NCBI GenBank assembly: GCA_002794775.1
Contig: NBAY01000060.1
Location: 62,001 to 126,000, forward strand
Direction: 5' to 3'
From: Porodaedalea pini
Taxonomy: Eukaryota > Basidiomycota > Agaricomycetes > Hymenochaetales > Hymenochaetaceae
DNA: 64,000 nt
Numbering within the stretch: position 1 is the stretch's first letter; each line of letters opens with the position of its first letter. Below are positions 21,588 through 32,345 of the stretch, piece by piece. The notes beneath the pieces are model-generated. The model saw only the letters and a list, made by a program, of their open reading frames with translations, had not been told where the DNA came from and did not search any database. Both the position numbers and the translations under genes were made by a program.

Positions 21588-24500
21588 CTATAATCTCCTG
21601 AGCCTCTTCGACGACGACGAAGTCATTTCCGATGAAGTCGCATCTGACGAGGCGGACTCCGATTCGTCGCCAGGCGCATCATCGTCTACCATCGACTTCC
21701 GCTTAGACCTCGTCGAGCAAGTGGACGAGCAAATGGAAGGTGGCACAGTCGGTCCAGGAGAAAGTTCCCTAGGCCTCCTTGATAATGACGTGACCGAATC
21801 GCTGTCCAGAGAATCTTCATCGGCGAGCAACAACGGCTTCCGCTTAGTCCCAGTTGGGGAGGAAATGGAGGAACAGAAGGAAGGGGGAACAGACGGTCCA
21901 GGCGACAGTCTCTTGTACCTCTTCGATGATGACGAGACCGATTCGTCGTCTGAGACGTCCGTGTCACGAAACGCTGACGACTTCCGCTTATATCCAATGG
22001 AAGAGGTGGAGGAGGAAGTAGAAGTGGGCATCCTGGAAGCAGGCACGGCAGGAGGAGGCATGTGGTAGGAGCGGGGCAGAGCTGAGGCCTGTAAAGCGAA
22101 TGATCCTGATACGGCCCTCTTCGACTTCGACCTGGTGGTCATGCTCAAAGCCGGGTGATCGAACAGAACACGACCCATTTCGCGGGAAGCACGAGACTTA
22201 GAACCGGATGATGCACTTCCCATACCTTCCGAGATATCGCTAAAGATCGATGACCCAGGGACGAGGTCGCTCCAGCCTTTACTTCTTGCTGCCATAGGTC
22301 GTTCCTCTTGGCGTGCCTTCGCTGCCTCTGCCTTCGCCGCCTCTGCCTCCGCCGCTTTCGCCTCCTCCTTCTCCTTCTCCTCATCCGCTGCCTCCTTCAT
22401 CTCCACCAATTCGCGTACTGCCTTGAATTGTTTGGCATCCATCTCCTTTCGAGTCAGCTTCGGACAGGGTTTGGAGGCTACTAAGCAACACTGTGGAATG
22501 GGAGGCTCCTTCAGACTATCGAGTGCCTTGTCGATCGTCGCGTAAATTGAGTCAAAAACGTCGCGATGGTCTCGCTCGGAGTTAGGAATGATGGATAGCA
22601 AGGTCCTATCGACTGGTTCCCCTTTCTTCCTCGCTTCATTCAGCTTTCGCTTCGCTGCTTCGATCTCCTCGCGATAAAATTCGTCAAGCTCCTGTACATT
22701 TGAGTGTTGATTGACCATTATTAGGTGCAGCGCTGCGATGCACGGCCTGATGGGCTCAAAATACGGCGCAAACTGATGTAAAACGCGCATACTGAAATCC
22801 CCTCGATTGTGCACAGTTGATGCCTTACACCGCCGGACGTCATCAAGTTTGGGATTGTCCATGCCGACCCCATTCCACTTTGCAACCTCCGATTTCGAGA
22901 AGTCAAATAAAACTTTTGAACGTTCGGTATTGTTTGGCCCCTCTTGAGAAGTGCATAGCCAACAAAGGGCATAGAAAACGGACTCGAGGTCATGGTAGTA
23001 CGCGTGAGGAACCTTATTCTGGTCCTCAGCTTCAAGCATTTCTAGAGCCATAAATGGGAGAGTGCCCTGCAGATATCAAATTAGCAACACAAGATTTCCA
23101 TAAAAAGGTGAATATCATACCGTTCGGGCTCCCTTGGCGACATCTTCCGAGATGTTATCCAGATCGAGAGCATAATCGAAGTCGATGATATAGCCTCGAA
23201 TACGGGACGTTGGATCCTCGGGATCAGATCGCGCAAGGATGAGGTTCCGTAAACTAATATCGCGGTGCAACACCTTCCTGTCGATGAGGTCTTCGATGGC
23301 TGTAGCAGACAGAACGCGGAAATCATGACGTGCAACGAAGAGCAAAAACAAGAAGGCTTACTTTTCACAATGTCTTTGATCGCATTCAAAAGCTCCGCGA
23401 GATTGGCGAAATTCTCCAGCGGCTCTCCACACGGCTTCATGATGATACGTCGATGTGTCCGCGTCTCGATCAACCCAAAGCCGTGCCACTTGCTATTCTT
23501 CAGCCATATGTTATCCTCTGCCAGTACATGACGATCGGTGCCCGTCGTGTCGTTCTTGCCTTCTATCTGGACTATCTCGTGGCCAACGATCTTCACCACG
23601 CCCTCAACATCCTTCACCTTCTCCAGAATCTCATGCTCAAGTCTTTTCCGCGAATCATCCACCCACGCATCCTTGATCACCGCACCTTCTCCTTCGTGCA
23701 CGGTCTTGAAACACCCCGTTCCTCGTCCACGAACCGACTTCTCAATGTAAAGTGGCTCCTCGCATTTGTAACGTACGCCGTTCAATAGGATAGAATAGCC
23801 GCCTTCCTTTAGCCTTTCAATCGTCGGATCGTATCCCAAACGAACCTTATCGACAAAGAGAAGCCCGCAGACGACGCGAACGAGCTTTTCAGGGTGTAGA
23901 TTGATGTCGAATGCCTCCGAACAAAGCACGCCGCTTCGGTCAAAGACGAAAAAGAACATAGTTGTGTACTGGAGAACGGCGCCTAGAACAAATCGTCGGT
24001 TGTGTTGTGCAGCAAAGACCATACGAGCGCAATTAAGAAGCTCTCGGTATGCATCCCTCAATGCCTGAGTGGAACCAGTGAATTTGAGCTCGACCAATGC
24101 GCCGATGTCACGCCAAGCAGTGTCTTCCGAATAAAGCTTGTTCTTGTTGAGTATGACGCAATCAGGTTTCCGGATGCAATCGACGGGAGCATCTACGGGG
24201 GCGCGATCCTTGAAGCGAGCAGAGAATGCGCGTGATTCAGGTGTGGACCCGTCGATACCATAGTCCGTGCGAATGCAGTCTGCCATTTCATTGACAAAAT
24301 CGGCAAACTGCTCCTCGTCCGCCTTCCTTCGCTGAGGCTGCCCGTTAGCATCCATCTTCGAATTTGAACCTGCTGATGAGCTCGTCCCATCCTGCTTCGC
24401 CTTGTCCTTGCGCCATTTCTGCCAACAGCCTGTCTGAGCGACATATTTCCCTATCTTCGCTGGCCTAGATTTAAGCTTCGCCATGATGTCGGAAACCTTG

Positions 24501-24880
24501 ATAGAGAATGTTTCTGCCAGGCTGGGTAAATCCGGATACTTGGCATTCCCCATGCCCCTTGAGATCGCCTCGTCGGTGAGCTTATCTTCGATGAGATTAG
24601 GCACGTCGATGAGCTTGCTGCTCTGAACTTCCCTAGCAAGCGTTGCAGCCATTTTGCTGAGTGCCTGAATTTCTTTTGCCCCGGGTGTGATGAGACTGTG
24701 TGAGTTGACGGCGATGGGCGACGCGTGTTTCCTGGGATCACTAGTGCGAGGACTGCAGAGACGTCGATAAACCGAAAAAAAATCAACAATAGCAGAGTAT
24801 ACTTACTGGACCTTTCCAGGTGACCTGAAAAGACCAATGATATTGGTATCACTTTTGTGATGCTGTGTTCTGCCTGTCAT
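21588..24880 (-). CDS. FunK1-type protein kinase A (1040 aa)
   Basis: A fungal-type kinase of the FunK1 group, which is expanded in mushroom-forming fungi; substrates are unknown. Four exons: 24880-24807, 24752-23362, 23299-23121, 23066-21588. The middle of the protein holds the kinase core: glycine loop GRGTGCFK, candidate catalytic Lys in AVIKDAW, Glu in EHEILEKV, then HRDISLRN (catalytic loop) and IIDFDYALDLD, where DFD stands in place of the usual DFG, and GTLPFMALEML. The N-terminus has a helical region with GCWQKWRKDK. The last 300 residues hold a Lys/Glu/Ala-rich coiled segment and three imperfect Ser-rich repeats (LSPGPSVPPS next to KRK patches resembling nuclear localisation signals). 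Starts at the same ATG as paralogue C. The C-terminal half resembles C far more than B. Confidence 0.93.
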
Positions 24881-25190
24881 GATGGGACACTGTCAACGTC
24901 GAGTCGTTAAGGTCGAGCAAGAGGCGCGGAATGGATGGTGATGAGTGTAGAAGGAAGAAAGACTAACCGTGGATTGTGATCCTTTATATTACGCGAGACG
25001 GACCTGCTCAGGCCACGAAACGCAGACAAAAGAAGCGGCGAGTCAGGTGTAGGGTTGGTTGGGTTGATCGTGGCTTGGAGAGAAAGAGGATTCTGGCTCG
25101 CGTCGCGGCCTGGAAACGATTTCCGTATACGGTTTTTGTTTGTGATGCAGACACGATCACGCGCGTTTCGTGGCTCCTACTTTCCTAATA
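24881..25190 (-). promoter_or_regulatory. Kinase A upstream region, nearly identical in all three copies
   Basis: About 310 bp directly upstream of the kinase A start. By eye it differs from the equivalent region of B (30906-31215) at three positions and from C (49302-49611) at few positions plus one 9-bp insertion in C. A TATA box (TATAAAGGATCAC on the minus strand, near 24980-24992) lies about 105 bp before the ATG. Beyond 25190 similarity among the copies falls quickly. Confidence 0.85.
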
Positions 25191-25619
25191 TTAATAGTAG
25201 TAATCTATCGGATCAGACTTTCTCGAGAAAAATTTCCTTCATTTTTTTGCTTCGGTTTCCTGTTCTGCTTTTGACAAAGGAACCCGATTTCTTTCATGGA
25301 AACTGATGTCGCGATTCAGAGACGGATGAAGTCTGGAAGTGCCTGGTCCATGCTGTATATAGTATAATATACAATTGCTCTTAGATAAAAACTTATTTTC
25401 ACTGGCACAACAACTTGAAAGCTCTTGTCTTACTCGTCCTCTTATGCCTTGCCTCCCTTCTGCGGCGCACAACATACACGCTTCACAAATGGCTGCTAGT
25501 CTTTCAACGTTACACTTTGTACATTTCTCAATCGAAATGTACGAACGCAATGTTAATGCATTCGAGTAGCTAGGTATAAACACAGCTCCGCACAAACGAC
25601 GTACAATCTTAGCCCCTAT
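25191..25619. other. Outer flank of kinase A, partly shared with the region beside the metacaspase
   Basis: No gene. 25191-25290 is a diverged continuation of the kinase upstream region seen in B and C. 25440-25500 (GCCTCCCTTC...CACGCTTCACAAAT) resembles 32205-32260 between kinase B and the metacaspase, so the duplicated block extended past the kinase. Confidence 0.6.
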
Positions 25620-25925
25620 TTTGAGCTCTTTGATTTTGCTCTCCGTGGAGTACTATAGAAATTTCATGACCAGTGAAGTGGAGGAACTCAATTGCCGGCA
25701 TGAACAATGTAGGGTAAACCTGTGAGAAGAAGATGAGGTCAATTTGGCGCTCGAAGCACACTGCGAGAGACTCGGAGTCCCATACTCAACTTTGAGCCTG
25801 GTTGGTACGACTGGAAGGTTACCATGTGCTGCAACACGCGTAAACAATCTGCGCAGGCTGTGGAAGAACACGGCCAATGGTCGCTACGATACGCCTACCC
25901 TTACTGCAGCATGACGTTCGCCTCT
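25620..25925 (-). pseudogene. Metacaspase pseudogene fragment
   Basis: A decayed copy of the central exons of the metacaspase at 32346-34983. On the minus strand, a splice acceptor and YSTE-KIKE text (25660-25625) match the [11 protein letters not shown] exon. The exon carrying the catalytic SCHSGS motif is present at about 25825-25800, but the codons read Ser-Tyr-Gln-Pro-Gly-Ser, so both the catalytic Cys and the neighbouring His are lost. The exons that follow in the intact gene (32346-33000) are missing. It lies beside kinase A just as the intact gene lies beside kinase B, showing a tandem duplication of a kinase-metacaspase block followed by decay of one metacaspase. Confidence 0.8.
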
Positions 25926-26324
25926 CCCCGAAGAGGAGCAGCGTAAGGTCGTCGTACTGTATGCCGCAACCTGGAGCATGCAGGAATGCACTTCAGCTAC
26001 CCTCAAGTTATGCATTCTGCATCACAATGTTTTGACGAGATTTAGAAATGAAGCTCAGGTCCTACTTATTAAAGGATCAGAGGCGCCATTGTCGATTAAG
26101 TGAGGATGAGCGGAAGTAGCTACACGCGAGTCTGATTCACGTCGTCGTCGTCGCCGCGGTTCGAGGAAGGGGTGTTCTTCGACGCATACAGCCGTGCCGC
26201 CCAACTCAGACCAGTAGCAGTCTCTTTGCTTGAGTCCAGTCATTCCTTCCTTCTCACTCCCATCATCCCCATCGTGGGAAAGTCGCTCTGAGACCTCGCC
26301 CCGTCAACGACGAGCGATCCCTCC

Positions 26325-26873
26325 ATGCACTCTCATCACACCATCCTTCGCTTTAACCGCGTCCTCGACCGCATTGCATCTGCGGTCTTGGTTCTCAGAT
26401 TGTCCCTGGCGTCACCATTGTGCCACCCCATTACCTTTTATCGCCCCCCGCCCTGTTGCCGACGCCATAGCCGTCGCCGGGCGAGGACACCCCCAATTTC
26501 GAGTCCTGCCGTGCCTCCTGCCACTGTCGGACTTTTACACACCCCAGCTTCGTCGATGTCATCCATCGAAATCATCACCTCACCATCGGACCCCCCTTTC
26601 AACCCGTACCTCGAACACAAACTCCAGCATCTACACAACCTGGCTTACGCACATAATAATGGCCTGCCTGAATTGCCCAGGCGTCCCCTCCCTAGGGATC
26701 CCAGTCTTGCACGCGGACAACTCAACCCATCCGCAGTCCCATATATCCCGCGCACCCTTTCGTCCACGTATCGTCCACCCCCCCGAAATCCACTCAAAGA
26801 CTCAGTAGACTACTGGCTCTCATTTCCAACTTACGCTAGTCAACTTGATAGGAACACTAGTTTTACTTTTTAG
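26325..26873 (+). CDS. Hypothetical Pro-rich open frame (low confidence)
   Basis: An uninterrupted frame between kinases A and B. The first half is Arg/Pro/Cys-rich and looks non-coding. The second half (from an ATG at 26554, MSSIEIITSPSDPPFNPYL) is more protein-like, with Pro and His enrichment, ending DRNTSFTF before the stop at 26871-26873. No domain is recognised, and a second frame is also open over much of the same span, a sign of composition-driven openness. It may be a small host gene, a relic or nothing. Confidence 0.3.
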   Translation: MHSHHTILRFNRVLDRIASAVLVLRLSLASPLCHPITFYRPPPCCRRHSRRRARTPPISSPAVPPATVGLLHTPASSMSSIEIITSPSDPPFNPYLEHKLQHLHNLAYAHNNGLPELPRRPLPRDPSLARGQLNPSAVPYIPRTLSSTYRPPPRNPLKDSVDYWLSFPTYASQLDRNTSFTF

Positions 26874-27239
26874 CTCTCTTTCCTTTGTATTTCTGTTTCC
26901 GGCGGTCAGCCTGCCGCTTTGTGAGAGAATGGGCGTAGGGTAGATAGTATAAATTCCTTCTCACGTGAACTTCACCGATGACATTTAGAACGGCAACTTC
27001 TTTATGAAGAGTTCTTTAACCACCTGGCTACTCTCCAGGACTGCAGCGAGTCAAAAGTTAGGTTCAGAGGTTATTGTATGAAGCACGATAAAAAGGTCCA
27101 CTTCAATCATCATAGAAACTCGGCGTAGAGGAGCTTGCCTTAAATGCTTACTTTGAAATGGGAGCAAAAGTCTGTGAATACCTGTTCCCTAGAATGCTCT
27201 CGGGGCTCATGTGGCTTTGTCTTGCGCGGTTTAGCTTTT
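26874..27239. other. Intergenic, nothing recognised
   Basis: No gene or repeat was found between the hypothetical frame and the 3' flank of kinase B, which begins near 27250. Confidence 0.4.
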
Positions 27240-27281
27240 TACATCGAAATTCAGAATGAGCACGATGGTATGAGTGAAAAG

Positions 27282-27307
27282 AGCGTCTGCGAGTGAAAGC
27301 AGACGCT
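27282..27307. repeat. Perfect 9-bp hairpin in the 3' flank of kinase B
   Basis: AGCGTCTGC and GCAGACGCT over an 8-base loop, identical in stem and loop to the kinase A hairpin at 21244-21269. Confidence 0.75.
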
Positions 27308-27622
27308 AAAAACTCCTTTCTTTTATGAGAGCGCAAGAGCGCAGGGATCTATCTAATGCGAGTACAAATGCAACGAAAACAAAACAAAAAGCTATGAAAA
27401 ATATGCAGCGGAAAACAAATGAAGTGAAGACAAACGTGAAAATGTGAATATGAATACGTGTAATTCTACAATAATGCGATGTAAATAGATAAGCAAGAGA
27501 CAACAGAACAGAAACAGAAAAGAAAATTAAAAAAACGCAGGAAGACGGAAGTGCAGAAGGTGTGAGATGCAAGCGAACCTAAGAACGATGCCGGAAGACG
27601 AAGGAAAAGAAGCTGGCAATTC

Positions 27623-30600
27623 CTATAATCTCCTCAACCTCTTCGACGACGACGAAGTCATTTCCGATGAAGTATCTGATAAGGCAGCTTCCGATTCATC
27701 GTCAAGGGTATCATCGTCTACCATCGACTTCCGCTTAGACCTCGTCGAGCAAGTGGACGAGCAGATGGAGGGCGGCACAGTCGGTCCAGGGGAATCTCCC
27801 CTAGGCCTCTTCGATAATGAGGTCGCCGAATCATTGTCTAAGAAATCTTCATCATCGAGTAACAACGCCTTCCGCTTAGTCCCAGAGGAGGAAACGGAGG
27901 AGCAGATGGAAGGGGGGACAGATGGTCCAGGGGAGAGTCCCCTGAACCTATTCGACGATGACGAGACCGATTCGTCGTCCGAGACGAACGTGTCTTGATT
28001 GGCTGACGACTTCCGCTTATATCCAATGGAGGAGATGAAGGAGGAACTGGAAGCGGACATCTTGGAAGCGGGCACAGCGGGGGGAGGCATGTGGTAGGAA
28101 CGGGGCGTATTTGCGGGCACGCCTGAGGATCGCGAGGCAAAGGCTCCCGATAGCGCCCTCTTGGTCTGCGATCTGGTCATGCGCGTGGCTGGGTGGTTGG
28201 CTAGCCTAAGAGCCGAATCGCGGGAAGTGCGAGACTTGTTTCTGGAGGACGTACTCCCTGAGCCTTCCGAGATATCGGCAAAGAACGCTGACCCAGGAAT
28301 AAGACACGTGTCACTGCCTGTACTTCCTCCTGTCATCGGCCGTTCCTCTTGTTGTGCCTCCATAGCCGCTGCCACCGCCGCCTCTATTTCTGCCTCCTTC
28401 GCCTTGGCTTTATCCTCTATAAGACGCGCTTCTTTCTCTTCTTGCACATCGCGCACCGTCCTGAAGTGCTTGGGATTATCATGCGGCAGCTTCGTACCAG
28501 CCTTCGGGCGCGAAGCTAAACAGGCCGGTGGAATGGGTGGCTCCTTAAGTTCACTGAGCGTTTTGTCTATGATTTCGTAGATAGACTTGAAGACATCGCG
28601 ATGGTCTCGCTCGGAGTTTGGGATAATGGATAATGAGGTCTTATCAACAGGTTTTCCCTCCCGTCTTGCCATTTCCAGCTTGGCCTTTGCCTCCTCAACC
28701 TCCTCCCGATCTCCTGGCGCCAGATCCGCCATATTCGAGTTCTCGTTGACCATCACTCTCCGCAGGGCTGTGACGCACGGTCCAATAGGATCGAAATACG
28801 GAGCGAACTGGCGTAAGACACGAGTACTGAAATTCGCTTTATTCTGAACTGTTGCTGCCTTGAACCGCTGTATATCCTCCAAGCACGGGTTGTCCGTGCC
28901 GACACCATTCCATTTCGCCACCTCTGATTTCGAGAAGTCGAAACCGTCCTTGCGCTCAGTGTTGTTTGGCCCTTCTTGGGATGTGCACAGCCAGCAAAGC
29001 GAGTAAAAGACGGACTCGAGGTCGTGGTAATACGCGTGCGCAACTTTGTTCGAATTTTCTTCCACTAGCATTTCAATAGCCATGAACGGAAGAGTGCCCT
29101 ACGATAAAAAGCAAGGTTAGCAACACGAGAATTTACTGAAAAAATTTGACGTCGCACCGTCCGAGCCCCTTTAGCGACATCTTCCGATATGTTATCCAGA
29201 TCCAGAGCATAGTCGAAGTCGATGATGTAGCCTCGAATACGAGACGTCGGATCATTGGGATCAGATCGCGCAAGGATAAGGTTGCGTAAACTAATGTCAC
29301 GGTGCAACACCTTCCTGTCGATAAGGTCTTCGATAGCTGGAGATGATAGGATCTAGTAAGCCTCATGAACAGGTACGAGAAAAGAAGATAGCTCACTCTT
29401 GACAATGTCCTTGATTGCATTCAGCAACTCCGTGAGACTGGCAAAGTTCTCCAGGGGCTGCCCATATGGTTTCATGATGATGCGGCGATGCGTCCGGGTC
29501 TCGACCATTCCAAACCCGTGCCATTTCTTATACTTCATCCACCTGCCATCCTCTGCCAGTTTTTGGCGGTCAGTGCCCGTCGTGTCGTTCTTGCCTTCTA
29601 TCTGGACAATCCCATAGTCAACGATCTTCACAACGCCCTCGACATCCTTCACCTTCTCCAGGATCTCGTGCTCAAGTTTTTTCCGCGAGTCGTCCACCCA
29701 CGCATCCTTGATCACCGCATCTTCCCCTTCGTGCACGGTCTTAAAACATCCTGTTCCTCGTCCACGCACCGATTTTTCAATGTAAAGCGGCTCCTCACAC
29801 TTGTAGAGCACGTTGTTGAGCAAGATAGAGTAACCGCCCTCCTCCAGTTTCTTGATTGTCGGATCGTATCCCGTGCGAATCTCGTCGACAAAGAGAAGCC
29901 CGCAGACAACGCGAACGAGCTTCTCAGGATTTCGATTGATATCAAATGATTCCGAACAGAGAACTCCGCTTCGGTCAAAGACGAAGAAGAACATCGTTGT
30001 GTTGCGAAGGATTGCGCCTAAGACAAATCGACGGTTGGGCTGTGCGGCGAAAACCATACGGGCGCAATTGAGAAGTTCTCGATACGCATCCCTCAATGCT
30101 TGAGTAGAACTGGCGAATTTAATCTCAACTAGGCTATCGATGTCGCGCCAAGCGGCAACTTCGGCATGAGCTGCAGCCCGGTTGAGCACAACGCAGTCAG
30201 GCTTCCGAATGCAGTTAACGGGAGCATCTACCGGGCCACGATCCTTGAAGCGTGCAGAAAACTCGCGTGATTTAGGTGTTGACCCGTCGATACCATAGTC
30301 TTCACGTATACAGTCCCCTATTCCGTTAAAAAAATCAACAGCCTGCTCCTCATCCGCCTTCGGTGTCTCCGGCTTTCCGTCGACATCCATTTTCGAATTA
30401 AAACGTGTCGATGAGTTCGTCTGCGCCCTCTTGCTCTTGTCCTTACGCCATTTCTCCCAGCAGCCCGCTTGGGACAGATATTTCCCTATCTTCGCTGGCT
30501 TCGACTTGAGCTTCGTCATGATGTCGCTAACTTTGACAGAGAATGCTTCTGCGAGGCTAGGTGAGTCCGGATACTTGGCCTTCCCCATGCCCTTCGAGAT

Positions 30601-30905
30601 CGCCTCGTCAGTGAGCTTATCTTCGATGAGGTCGGGCATGTCAACAAGCTTGCCGCTTTGAACCTCCTTCGCGAGCGTCGTAGCCATTTTGCTGAGCTTT
30701 TGAATTTCTTGAGCCCCGGGTGTGATGAGACTGTGAGCGTTGATGACGATAGGCGACGATGTTTTTCTGGGATCACTCAACCGACGCCTGCGAGGATGTC
30801 AATGAACCGATAAAAGGAAACATGCGCAGATGGTTCTTACTCAATCGGTGGTGGTGTCTTGAACCTATGAGTGTCGCTTTTAGCGACGTATGTTCTGTCT
30901 GTCAT
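27623..30905 (-). CDS. FunK1-type protein kinase B (1036 aa)
   Basis: Paralogue of kinases A and C with the same four-exon plan: 30905-30841, 30787-29397, 29336-29158, 29098-27623. The core residues are kept: GRGTGCFK, AVIKDAW, HRDISLRN, IIDFDYA. Exon 1 differs strongly from A and C after the first five codons (MTDRTYVAKSD), although the DNA just upstream is nearly identical. The segment after the kinase core also differs: it has SRPKAGTKLPHD where A and C share SKPCPKLTRKEMD. The C-terminal tail again has three SPGPSVPPS/KRK-type Ser-rich repeats. The frame is intact. Downstream of its promoter side lie fold-back element FB2 and the metacaspase. Confidence 0.93.
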
Positions 30906-31215
30906 GATGGGACACTGTCAATGTCGAGTCGTTAAGGTCGAGCAAGAGGCGCGGAATGGATGGTGATGAGTGTAGAAGGAAGAAAGACTAACCGTGGATT
31001 GTGATCCTTTATATTACGCGAGACGGACCTGCTCAGGCCACGAAACGCAGACAAAAGAAGCGGCGAGTCAGGTGTAGGGTTGGTTGGGTTGATCGTGGCT
31101 TGGAGAGAAAGAAGATTCTGGCTCGCGTCGCGGCCTGGAAACGATTTCCGTATATGGTTTTTGTTTGTGATGCAGACACGATCACGCGCGTTTCGTGGCT
31201 CCTACTTTCCCAATC
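30906..31215 (-). promoter_or_regulatory. Kinase B upstream region, nearly identical to A and C
   Basis: About 310 bp upstream of the start. Only three single-base differences from kinase A were counted. The TATA box lies near 31005-31017. Similarity to the other copies ends gradually before the fold-back insertion at 31283. Confidence 0.85.
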
Positions 31216-31282
31216 GATCGATGATCAGACGTTTCTCAAGGAAATTTTCTCTCGTTCTTTCTGCTTTGGTTTCGACAGAAAA

Positions 31283-32080
31283 CACGGCAGGAAAATCCGG
31301 GGTTTTCCGTGAGGGAGGAGCATATCACAGAGTGTTTAGTGGGGCTCATATAATTTCGACCGGAAAAGCCTTACATGGATTGTAAATTCTCAATCAATCA
31401 AAATGTGCAGAAATTATGCTTTATGTATCTAAAATTGATGGCCATCAAGAAAAGTATTTCTGAACTCAGTGTCTACAATCTACTTTGCCAAAGGATAAGA
31501 TAATTCTGGGATTCTGAATCTCCATTGTCCATAAATAAAGAGAATGGTGGTTATTAGATTTAGAATCTGTAAAGTCTTGGACACAAAGGAAAGAGGCTCA
31601 TTGGATTTAAAATCCACATAGACTCCTTGCATGAATGGAAGATCTCTCTCAGATTTGGGATCTATGGATCACATGATTAGCATATAATCAACTCAGCATA
31701 GATCCCAAATCTAAGAGAGATCTTCCATTCATGCAAGGAGTCTATGTGGATTTTAAATCCAATGAGCCTCTTTCCTTTGTGTCCAAGACTTTACAGATTC
31801 TAAATCTAATAACCACCATTCTCTTTATTTATGGACAATGGAGATTCAGAATCCCAGAATTATCTTATCCTTTGGCAAAGTAGATTGTAGACACTGAGTT
31901 CAGAAATACTTTTCTTGATGGCCATCAATTTTAGATACATAAAGCATAATTTCTGCACATTTTGATTGATTGAGAATTTACAATCCATGTAAGGCTTTTC
32001 CGGTCGAAATTATATGAGCCCCACTAAACACTCTGTGATATGCTCCTCCCTCACGGAAAACCCCGGATTTTCCTGCCGTG
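31283..32080. mobile_element. Fold-back element FB2 (798 bp)
   Basis: A near-perfect inverted repeat with arms of about 384 bp (outer end CACGGCAGGAAAATCC) around a loop of about 30 bases (31668-31697). It is unrelated in sequence to FB1. Flanks are A-runs on both sides (AAAA before 31283, AAAAAA after 32080), so a short A-only target duplication is possible but cannot be proved. It splits a diverged tail of the kinase-B upstream flank. No protein is encoded. The superfamily is not assigned. Confidence 0.88.
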
Positions 32081-32345
32081 AAAAAACCCCCTAATTACTA
32101 TTCTCTTATGAAAAGAAGGAGCAGCGATCGATGCCAATTTATATGTCTAGAAGTGTCTGATTCATGCAATATCTTCGAAGTTTTATTTTTCACTCTCGTT
32201 CTGTGCCTCCTCCCTTGCCCTCTTCCGCGCAGCCCAACATCCACGCTTCACAAATTGAGGGCTCGTGCCACCATGCTTCGCCTTTATATAGTTCTCATTT
32301 GAAACGTAGGAGTACATGCATACAAAAAGGTACAACAATATACGA

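Noticed and set aside
21553..22068. Plus-strand acidic, Ser/Asp-rich open frame opposite kinase A (and equivalents at 27567-27998 and 52399-53028)
   Set aside because: It is the antisense of the Ser-rich, low-complexity kinase tail; its openness follows from the repeat composition and it recurs wherever the kinase does.
21215..25290. The kinase copies as cargo of a mobile element
   Set aside because: No terminal inverted repeats or target duplications were found; similarity fades gradually at both ends and continues into neighbouring genes, which fits segmental duplication.
26230..26808. Second open plus-strand frame between kinases A and B
   Set aside because: It overlaps another open frame and reads as Ser/Pro/His low-complexity text without any domain.
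31279..32086. A defined target duplication for FB2
   Set aside because: Both flanks are plain A-runs, so any short match is expected by chance.
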